From Chlorops oryzae (Eukaryota; Arthropoda; Insecta; Diptera; Chloropidae), in NCBI GenBank assembly GCA_020466095.1, contig CM035807.1, positions 61,447,812 to 61,511,811 on the forward strand: a DNA stretch of 64,000 bases. The letters run 5' to 3'. Position numbers and translations under genes: made by a program. The notes beneath the pieces are model-generated. The model saw only the letters and a program-made list of their open reading frames with translations. It made no database searches and was not told the origin of the DNA. Each line of letters starts with the position of its first letter. The stretch's first letter is position 1. Below, piece after piece: positions 55,298-64,000 of the stretch.

Positions 55298-56124
55298 GCT
55301 GTAATCAGGGAATGATACCGTAACCCTTCCTGTTACCATCACCCCTTAAATAGCGATTCGTTTTTATTACTCTTACACTTGCCGTTACCGATATAAATAC
55401 GTAGCTACCTTTACCGTTACCGATACCCTTATAGCTGTGTTAGCGGTAAAATTAAAAAAAAAACACACACAAAACTAGCTTCCCTGCAAGAAGGCTGCGA
55501 TCATGTGCCCAAAAGTCTATACTGCTATCAATAGAGACAAGACAACTAGTTCAAATATCAGCATATACCCAGACGGTGTTGATACGAAAATTGTACTGAC
55601 TCGAGCTGTAATAAATCTGTATTTACATGTAACGAGGAGTCTACACATTCCACTTTTGTGGATACATGCTTGTGGTACCAACGACAGAACCTACTTGTTC
55701 AATAGTTTTTGGCGGTTAAGTTTATTTTCAACGACAAGCCTATGTTGTCAAATATGTATGTGACAGCTGCTACACGCACACAACATAAGCAAGTATAAAT
55801 CTATATTCGCCCATTTGCATATGACGAAAAAAATTGTGCTGATAATCCTGTGAATAACCCCTTTTTAATACGTGTATCAAGCTTGATGGGATGGGACTGT
55901 ACTAAGATGATATAGATGCACAGACCGAGGGCGTTGTTTGGAAGCAATCATCAGTTCTAACATTAATGTATGCACTTATGTATAAGGAATCACGGGGAAT
56001 TCTCTTGCAGTTTAAACATTTTTCTACATAATTGACGTGTTGTTATGAAAAGCAATTTTAACAGCCTAAAATAAGTACTTCAAATTCTAAGGGCAAATTT
56101 TGAAATTTATTGCCTTACAATTAC

Positions 56125-56999
56125 CACACAGTAAAAACTACAGGTTTAAAATTAAAACCAATCGGTATAAAATTAAATATTTTTATAATTAAATTTGAAT
56201 TTCAATACTAAGAAGTTTAATTTTAATACTTTTCGGTTTTATATGGTCTCAAAATCGAAAAAAAAACTCTCAAATTGTCAAATTGTTCTCGCGATTACAT
56301 AGCTATTGTACATAAATGCGAGGCGTCTATAGTTCGCTTTTCTCGAACGTTGATATAAATAATCTGGCACGCGCGAATGATATCGCTTGTTAGTGTACAA
56401 GAAACGTTTTTGCTTAGCATTCTAAAAGGTCCGAGGTCCAACCCTGTGGAATTGTGAAATTGTCAAAAAATTGGGGCTTGGAAAAGGTAAAGAAAATCTT
56501 CAACTTTAAAAAACGAAAAATTGATGTACTCGGGAAGGAGAAATCATAGTTGCCAGCGATAAAGTTGAATTTTCGATATACCTTCAAACACGAATGTGTC
56601 GTCATGTCATGCTGTTTCAAGAATTCCTATGAGAGTTCTGCCGGAATCTTTCTTTTTATTTTAATTTTTTTTTTCATAAATTAAATTGGGTTTAAGCTTT
56701 TTATTCCTCTTAAATTTTTATTATAGTTTATTATTATTACCTACTTATTCTTCAAAAAAAAAAAAAAACAAATTTCGGTCGTCTGACCGGGGATTGAACT
56801 CGCTGACATCAGGTTGTGAGGCAAAATCTTTCATTTCTTTTCGCTCTACGCATAAATTTTTTTAAATTATAATTCATACGAAAAATTTTCAATTTTCTCT
56901 CTCTCTCTTTTTTTAAACCAAAAATATAATTCCTTTTTGGCTTTGTTATATATAAAAACCAAAATTGGTATTAAATTTAAACTTTAGTTTTTACTGTGC
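56125..56999. mobile_element. TIR element with tRNA-like sequence inside hAT4
   Basis: CACAGTAAAAACTACAGG..TTTAAA on the left and the inverse of GCACAGTAAAAACTAAAG..TTTAAA on the right. Inner ACCAATxGGTAT-type repeats occur in both orientations. No ORF of note. A tRNA-like stretch followed by a T-run is on the minus strand. TSD not clear. Confidence 0.6.
56775..56868 (-). pseudogene. tRNA-like sequence (Val-like) in the inner TIR element
   Basis: On the minus strand, TTTGCCTCACAACC resembles a tRNA-Val(CAC) anticodon arm, and AGTTCAATCC is a B-box match; the same B box occurs at 16376. A run of about 15 T follows directly (56757-56770 read on the minus strand), as in pol III terminators. The A-box region is poor. 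Confidence 0.45.
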
Positions 57000-57117
57000 A
57001 GTATATACCGGAAAATCCCTTACCGATATAGGAAGAAACCCTTAACCTTTACCCATACCGAGATTTGTAAATTATTTGTTACCGTTATTCGTTTCAGTTT
57101 CATTCCCTGCCTGAAAT

Positions 57118-58470
57118 CCATTATAGAGTATATAATGTAGAAAAAAGAGTATAAGTAATCAAATTTTAGTGCAAACTGAAGCCATATTCACAGTATAGCT
57201 CGACAATATGCTCCATGGCTTTTATCCTGCAGAAGAATATTGTCTCTACGACTACGCAGTAGAAAAAATTAATTTTGCTTCGTATTCAGCTGTGGAGCAC
57301 AAAGTAGATCTTTATTCTACATACATATGCCGACGCGAGTGACCTAGAGCTCTAGAATTAAATAGAGACTCTTCAGTGTATTCCAGGCTTTGTAGAAGAA
57401 ATATAGGTCCTGATTATTTATGACAACAAAAAAAAATGTTGAGTTGCCTCAGAGGCCAGCTGAAAATCTGGCATTTTCGGCAACAAAAAAGCAAAATATG
57501 GAGATTACTTTGGAGATTTTTTTCCTCACTGAAAATTTGAGATTAGGACGCGCAGGAGGATTCGCATGCGTTGAAGCAATTGCAACAGCCAAGTACATGA
57601 GATGTTAAACGCCACATTCATATGTAGCTCTGACATCATTTTGACTTTAGAAAGGTTTTAAAATGGCTACATATAGTGTATTTAAAAACTATCTGTCGTC
57701 AAAATTACGTCAGAGCTACATATGAATGTGGCTTTTTACATCTTGAACGCATACGCTTATTACAAGAAATCCGACTTACAGGGTTGCATTTAAGTCATAC
57801 ATTTTCTATATTTCTGTCGACCTGTCATCGACATTTCAACTCTGATTTGCTTACTTCAAAAGAATTAGCTCGTTTCTTCATTTCAATTTACTGTAACAGT
57901 GTTGAGCCCTTAAGAAACGGCAATCTTCGCGCAAAACTACAAATATGCTAGCTTTATTTTTGCTTAAACAAAGTAAGAAAAAACATTGGATGTAGAAAAA
58001 GATTATGTTCGCTGAGGAGTTAAATTTCATATCGAAAATTTCTCCAAAAATAACGGAAAAAATTTTTCCAAAAAAGTTAGAAATCAAAAAATTATTTTGA
58101 TTAGTAGAGTGCTGTAGACAGAAGTGGGCTAAGTTTTTATTTTTGGTTGTAAAATGGTAGCAAATTAAAATTTTTTCTTAATTTTTTTTTTATCGCTAGG
58201 GTATTCTAAAATGCAACTTTTTATCATAGCAGATGGTTGCAAATTTTTATCTGTAAAAATGCAGCTTTATTCTACAAATTTTAATCCTATTCGTTTTCAA
58301 AGGCGCTGATTGCGAATCAATTGAGTTGTATTGAATTTAATTCACCACACAATAAATTTAAGCCAAAGCGAGTTGGTATGAATTGAGCATTCTAATAAAC
58401 AACACCTGTAATCGGATATTAATTTGCTTAACTCTACTGTCTCTTTATTACACTGACTCTGATAATCAAG
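57118..58470. other. Unassigned AT-rich spacer before copia
   Basis: No coding gene is supported; a 62-codon frame at 57420 has no family signature. It contains the inverted repeat at 57611-57732. The copia 5' LTR must end at about 58468 (GATAATCA), but I cannot locate its start confidently. Confidence 0.4.
57611..57732. repeat. Perfect 24-bp inverted repeat, 74-bp spacer
   Basis: GCCACATTCATATGTAGCTC.. at 57611-57634 is exactly inverted at 57709-57732. Similarity continues imperfectly outward (GATGTTAAAC against the inverse of TTTTTACATC; GCATGCGTT against the inverse of AACGCATACG). Probably the terminal repeats of a small foldback element. Confidence 0.8.
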
Positions 58471-58471
58471 T

Positions 58472-58484
58472 GGTTATGGGTCCA
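58472..58484 (+). other. copia primer binding site
   Basis: GGTTATGGGTCCA resembles the initiator tRNA-Met internal-fragment PBS of copia (GGTTATGGGCCCA type). It lies just after a plausible LTR end (GATAATCA) and about 150 bases before gag. Confidence 0.75.
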
Positions 58485-58630
58485 ATGTATGCGTGAAAGA
58501 GAGATTGACGCGATCGAAAAAAAAAAAAAATAAATAAAAAAAAAAAGAATAAACCGTTTTCCTTAAGTTTTGTTAAAATTTTTTGTTCGGAAATTGTGTT
58601 ATCCGTACGGTCGTTTTTTTTGTCCTTACC

Positions 58631-60472
58631 ATGAGCACGGAGATTAAAATCAGCAAATTTCAGGAGGCAAAGGAGTGGACTCTGTGGAAATTGCAGACGT
58701 GGGTCGTTCTGAAGTCTTTGTATGTGTTTAAGGTGGTGGATGGGACTGAAAAATGCCCCATAATCAAGGCAAATGCAAATTTGGAAGAAACTATCGTTTA
58801 TAATGCATTATTTGAAGCATGGGAAAAGAAAGATGTTAAGGCACAGAGTATCATCTTGACCAGCGTCGGTACTCAACCTTCGCTTCATATTGTCAGCTGT
58901 AGCACGTCACGTGAGATGTGGTTGAAATTACAAAGCATATTTGAGCAGAAGACAGAGACAAGTGTATATTATCTTCAACAAAAATTTTTTGCTTTTGAGA
59001 AAGATCCAGAGGATAGCATGGCTTACTTTATTTCAAAACTGGAAGAAATTGTGCAGCAACTTACTGACCTAGGCGAGAAAATACCCGAATCTATGGTTGT
59101 AACCAAAATTTTAATGGCATTGCCAGCAACGTTCAAGCATTTTCACAGTGCTTGGGAATCGACATCGGAAGATAAGAGGACTTTAATTGAACTGCGAAAT
59201 CGATTAATGATAGAAGAAAAACGAGTGATGATTAAGTCTCAAGGTGAATCAGGTGCGTTGGTTGCTAAAAATTACTGCAAACCTAATAACAAGGGTAACG
59301 GAAATGTACGCAAATGCTACACATGTGGTAGCACCACCCATCTCAAAAAGGAATGTCCAAGTCGTAACCAACCAAAAGAAAAATCAGAAGCTTTATGCTG
59401 CGACACATTAGCAGGCATGGAAGAAGCAGATGCCTGGTTTTTAGACTCAGGTGCGACTGAGCATATGTCAAGTAATCGGGAGCTGTTCTATAACTATGAA
59501 AAGTTTGCAGTTTCCCAACCGGTTAAAATTGAAAACGGTGACATTTTTTGGGGAGTTGGTATTGGAAGCATACATGTCCAAGTCTATGATAGTGAGAAAT
59601 GGGTGAACAAACATCTGGCAGGAGTGATGTATGTTCCAGCATTAAAAATGAATTTGTTCTCTCAAGGAAGGTTCTTGGACAAAGGGTACAAACTAGTTTC
59701 GAATTCATCGAAATGCGAATTTCGTGATGGGAACCGTATTGTTGCAATGGGTGTGCGACAAACGGCACTTTATAAAATGTTGATAAAAGCAACAACTCCA
59801 TCAAGTGCGACAGTGGCTGCAGTAAAAAACGGAGAACCAATTTGTGTATGGCATAAGCGATTTGCGCATCAAAACGTAGCACATGTTAAACGGTTTTTGC
59901 GGAAAAATAACATTGAGTTTATTGATGACGTTAATTTTCAATGCGAAGCGTGCATAATAGGCAAACAGCACAGATTACCTTTCCGCAGCCATAATGCAAC
60001 AACAATGAAATGTGGTGAATTATTTCATGCAGATGTGTGCGGGCCAATGCAGGTCGATTCGATTGGTAGTGCACGCGTCTTTTTATTGATAAATGGTTAT
60101 TGTTTAATAGTTGGAACAGGCATTGTAAGTTGGTCGTCAGAGCGCCAAACATCTGTCTCACACTCAACAGCAGAGTCAGAGAATGTAGCGGCATCACAAG
60201 CAGCAAGAGAATTGTTGAACGGGGAAATAGAACAATTATGGAAGCAACACGTACAATGCTCCATGAACGTAATTTGGATCTTAAATTATGGGCAGAAGGT
60301 ATCAACACGAGTGTGTATGTGCTTAATCGCACAGGTACTAGTTCAGTTTATAATAAAACTCCATGTGAACTGTGGTATAAAAAACAGTTAAAGTTCAATT
60401 ACTTCAAAGAGTTCGGTACAGAAGCTTATGTACACATTCCAAAACAAAAACGGCAAAAACTCGACAAAAAGT
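58631..60472 (+). pseudogene. copia copy 1 gag-pol, chimeric
   Basis: The start is set at the ATG at 58631 (context ACCATGAG). Gag with UBN2-type core, zinc knuckle CYTCGSTTHLKKEC (about 59310), protease WFLDSGATEHM (about 59435) and GAG-pre-integrase WHKRFAHQN are open and in frame. At about 60090, inside the integrase start (DVCGPMQVDSIG), the reading jumps to the RNase H C-terminus (GYCLIVGTGIVSWSSERQ..HSTAESE). At about 60215 it jumps back to the integrase segment following the missing one (EQLWKQHV in a shifted frame). The catalytic integrase middle, RT and most of RNase H are absent from this copy. Confidence 0.9.
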
Positions 60473-60575
60473 CTGTAGTTCCAGCTGACGAACATGGCGA
60501 TGATCATTGTCCACGTGATTTGGAAAAGCGTGTCAAGTATGGATTGCAAGTTGCAAGTACAAAGAGGATGGTCAA
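60473..60575 (+). other. Junction segment of about 100 bp between the two copia copies
   Basis: After the integrase-derived LDKKS codons, about 100 bases match neither the following integrase sequence of copy 2 (DKCLLVGY..) nor gag. They are open in frame (VVPADEHGDDHCPRDLEKRVKYGLQVAS, written here in one 20-residue-limited block as VVPADEHGDDHCPRDLEKRV). Copy 2 then starts abruptly in mid-gag at AAGCACAAAGTATCATC. Origin unknown. Confidence 0.5.
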
Positions 60576-63500
60576 GCACAAAGTATCATCTTGACCAGCG
60601 TCGGTACTTAAGCTTCGCTTCATATTGTCAGCTGTAGCACGTCACGTGAGATGTGGTTGAAATTACAAAGCATATTTGAGCAGAACTCAGAGACAAGTGT
60701 ACATTATCTTCAACAAAAATTTTTTGCTTTTGAGAAAAATCCAGAGGATAGCATGGCTACTTTTATTTCAAAACTGGAAGAAATTGTGCAGCAACTTACT
60801 GACCTAGGCGAGAAAATACCCGAATCTATGGTTGTAACCAAAATTTTAATGGCATTGCCAGCAACGTTCAACCATTTTCACAGTGCTTGGGAATCGACAT
60901 CGGAAGAGGACTTTAATTGAACTGCGAAATCGATTAATGATAGAAGAAAAACGAGTGATGATTAAGCCTCAAGGTGAATCAGGTGCGTTGGTTGCTAAAA
61001 CCTACGGCAAACCTAATAACAAGGGTAACGGAAATGTACGCAAATGCTACACATGTGGTAGCACCACCCATCTCAAAAAGGAATGTCCAGGTCGTAACCA
61101 ACCAAAAGAAAAATCAGAAGCTTTATGCTGCGACACATTAGCAGGCATTGAAGAAGCAGATGCCTGGTTTTTAGACTCAGGTGCGACTGAGCATATGTCA
61201 AGTAATCGGGAGCTGTTCTATAACTATTAAAAGTTTGCAATTTCCCATCCGGTTAAAATTGGAAACGGTGACATTTTGTGGGGAGTTGGTATTGGAAGCA
61301 TACATGTCCAAGTCTATGATAGTGAGAAATGGGTGAACAAACATCTGGCAGGAGTGATGTATGTTCCAGCATTAAAAATGAATTTGTTCTCTCAAGGAAG
61401 GTTCTTGGACAAAGGGTACAAACTAGTTTCGAATTCATCGAAATGCGAATTTCGTGATGGGAACCGTATTGTTGCAATGGGTGTGCGACAAACGGCACTT
61501 TATAAAATGTTGATAAAAGCAACAACTCAATCAAGTGCGACAGTGGCTGAAGTAAAAAACGGAGAACCAATTTGTGTATGGCATAAGCGATTTGCGCATC
61601 AAAACAAAGCACATGTTAAACGGTTTTTACGGAAAAATAACATTTAATTTATTGATGACGTTAATTTTCAATGCGAAGCGTGCATAATAGGCAAACAGCA
61701 CAGATTACCTTTCCGCAGCCATAATGCAACAACAATGAAAGGTGGTGAATTATTTCATGCAGATGTGTGCGGGCCAATGCAGGTCGATTCGATTGGTGGT
61801 GCACGCTACTTTTTATTGATAAAGGATGATTACTCACATATGAGATTTGTGTATTTTCTCAAAGCAAAATCTGAAGTAATATCAAAAATCAAAATATTTG
61901 TGAAAATGGTCGAAAATCAAATGGATTACAAAATTAAAGCAATCCGATCAGACAATGGACTTGAATTTGTAAATAAGGATTTGCAGACTTTCTTGGAGAA
62001 TATGGGAATTAAACATGAACTAACTGTAGCGTATACACCTGAGCAAAATGGATCTGTTGAACGAGAAAATAGAACAATTATGGAAGCAACACGTACAATG
62101 CTCCATGAACGTAATTTGGATCTTAAATTATGGGCAGAAGGTGTCAACACGAGTGTGTATGTGCTTAATCGCACAGGTACTAGTTCAGTTTATAATAAAA
62201 CTCCATGTGAACTGTGGTATAAAAAACAGTTAAAGTTCAATTACTTCAAAGAGTTCGGTACAGTAGCTTATGTACACATTCCAAAACAAAAACGGCAAAA
62301 ACTCGACAAAAAGTCTGATAAGTGTTTGCTTGTGGGCTATATTGAAAATACTAAAAGCTATAGAGCGTACAATTTACAAAGAAGATCAATAAGCACTGTT
62401 CACGATTTAACCTTTGCTTAAGATGTCTTAAACGAAATTAAAGAGAGTCAAGCTATAACGGAAGAATTTTAAAAAGCAAATGAGGCTACTGTACGTCTTA
62501 CCTTACAAAATTGCGTCGGTATTATAGAAGAAGGACAACAACAACAAAAAAAAAGAATTCCGAAGTGAATAATGAAGAAAATGAAGATATTGTGAATAAT
62601 GAAGAATATGAAGATGTTGTTTTTGAAAACAGAGAAAAGAACAATTCCTGAACCGATATAACCAATGAGGAGTGTCAGGTCCGAAATTTCTGTGATTTAA
62701 CAACGTCAAGCTGTGCTTTTTTGGCAACCAGTGAAGAACCTAGCAGCTATGAGGAAGCAATAAAATGTCCAGAAAAAGATGAGTGGTTAAAGGCGATGCT
62801 AGGAGAGTACAACTCTCTTATTAAAAACAAAACTTGGATACTGGAAGATCCAGAAAAAATGAAAAAGATCATTGATAACCGCTGGGTGTTCCGAATTAAA
62901 CGCAATCCTGATAATACAATCAACTGGTACAAGGCGAGACTGGTAGCTCGAGGTTTCTCACAGAGCTATGGAATTGATTATACCGAAACATTTAGTCTTG
63001 TTGTTTAATTTTCATCAATTCGGTCCTTATGAGCTATAGCAGCTGTGAAAAAAATGGATATAAAACAGTTCGATGTAGAAACAGCATTTTTGTATGGAGA
63101 TTTGGAAGAAGCAGTTTTCATGAAGCAGCCTGTTGGTTTAAGTGATTGCACTTTACGTGTGTGCAGACTCATGAAAAGCCTTTACGGACTTAAGCAAGCC
63201 CCACGATGCTGGAATTCAAAGTTTAAGAAATTCATAGGCGATTTTAAGTTCAAAGAAAGTAAAGCAGATCCATGTGTCTTTATTCGGAAAAGTAACGATG
63301 AAACAACGTTTCTTGCTATATTTGTGGATGAGGGTCTGATAATGTCTTCAAAAGAAAAATTCATTCACCCTGTCATCGAATTTCTTGGAAATCATTTCAA
63401 CATTAAAGTCGGAAATGCTAATTATTTTCTTGGATTACAAATTCATCGTCGGCCTGATAGATCAATATTGCTTAATCAGGCAGCATATGCAAAGAAGGTT

Positions 63501-64000
63501 TTAAAAACGTTCGGATTCTCTGAATCAAATCCTGTATCGACGCCTGCAGACTACCAACAAATTTAAGAAATAGAGGGAGAATATGAAGAAGTCACATTTC
63601 CATATCGCGAAGCTGTTGGCAGTCTACTTTATTTGGCGATCGGCACAAGGCCTGATATGAGTTTTGCTGTGGGCTATGCTAGCAGATTTATGGAGCATCC
63701 CTCAAAATCACATATTACAGCGTTAAAGAGGATTCTTAGATACTTAAAGGGGACATATAAATATGGTATATTATTCTCAAGTAATAATCCTAACAATTGG
63801 AAGTTCTCTATTTACAATGATGCCGATTATGCTGGCTGTGTTCAAACAAGGCGTTCCACAACTGGTTATTGTTTAATAGTTGAAACAGGCATTGTAAGTT
63901 GGTCGTCAGAGCGCCAACCATCTGTCTCACACTCAACAGCAGAGTCAGAGTATGTAGCGGCATCACAAGCAACAAGAGAATTGATTTGGCTTAAGCGACT
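60576..64000 (+). pseudogene. copia copy 2 gag-pol, 5'-truncated, many breaks
   Basis: It starts within gag and repeats copy 1 nearly identically up to the integrase. A frameshift near 60905, stops at 61228 and 61645, and a frameshift before 61735 interrupt gag and pol. The integrase core is complete (61735-62421), with D in HADVCGPM, D in RSDNGLEFVN and E in QNGSVEREN. RT starts in SYEEAIKCPEKDEWLKAM (62750), has a stop at 63006, continues with FDVETAFLYGDLEE and has FVDEGLIMS where YVDD is usual (Asp to Glu). RNase H (DADYAGCVQTRRSTTGYCL) runs to the window end. Non-functional. Confidence 0.92.

Larger units (their letters stand above)
55306..57109. mobile_element. hAT4, hAT-type non-autonomous element
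   Basis: CAGGGAATGATACCG at 55306 and the inverse of CAGGGAATGAAACTG ending at 57109, with flanking 8-mers GCTGTAAT and CCTGAAAT (6 of 8 match). Subterminal TTACCG repeats occur in both orientations (55360-55440, 57000-57090). It has no transposase; a smaller TIR element is inside. Its ends resemble those of hAT3 (CAGGGATCGTAA). Confidence 0.65.

Noticed and set aside
55503..55763. 86-codon open stretch in hAT4
   Set aside because: No transposase or other motif; hAT4 appears non-autonomous.
1..64000. CRISPR arrays, bacterial operons or rRNA genes
   Set aside because: Nothing of the kind is seen; the sequence is eukaryotic transposon DNA.

Overview
The window is eukaryotic and almost entirely transposable-element DNA. 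I see no host gene, rRNA or intact tRNA. The AT-rich composition, the (GTCY)n-bearing mini-me/INE-1-like repeat, the 412/mdg1-like, BEL/Pao and copia LTR elements, the hAT elements and a DD37E Tc1/mariner element point to a dipteran, most likely a brachyceran fly, in a heterochromatin-like insertion sink. Genus cannot be assigned from the sequence alone.

The central result is a nested insertion structure. One old 412/mdg1-like gypsy element on the minus strand, here called gypsy-B, can be followed in pieces from about 3.75 kb to at least 45.4 kb. Its integrase C-terminus (3748-3975), integrase core (17478-18118), protease and gag C-terminus (18640-19923) and gag N-terminus (44832-45409) are separated by later insertions with recognisable ends and mostly recognisable target-site duplications (TSDs). 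The integrase gap holds hAT1 (3976-7037) and hAT2 (7047-17477). hAT2 contains an inverted-repeat element and hAT3 (9737-16962). hAT3 contains gypsy-A (9847-15955), which contains a DD37E mariner (14424-15725) with an open transposase. The gag gap holds element C (19924-44831). Element C contains a tandem LTR dimer (22036-32324), a second copy of the same family (32586-39482) and a long palindrome (41382-43283).

The plus-strand LTR family in 22-39.5 kb, here called family X, is gypsy-like in its ends: 4-bp TSDs, a PBS beginning TGGCGCAGCC and a purine-rich PPT. It has no reverse transcriptase or integrase. Instead it carries one ORF, intact only at 34358-35899, with a charged repeat N-terminus, a hydrophobic membrane-type segment, a retropepsin-like VDTG motif and an acidic tail. 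A degenerate relative lies in element C.

From 46.4 to 54.7 kb there is a full-length BEL/Pao element (5-bp TSD CACTC) with a degraded gag-pol and an extra zinc-knuckle ORF downstream of integrase. From 55.3 to 57.1 kb there is a hAT-like element enclosing a smaller TIR element. From about 58.5 kb to the window end there are two fused copia copies, the first a template-switch chimera. The window opens with the 3' end of another 412-like element (1-2111), followed by a three-unit tandem array in which each unit can form a pseudoknot and the loop helices differ in sequence but stay complementary (2141-2291), and then a 125-bp tandem repeat array (2749-3566).
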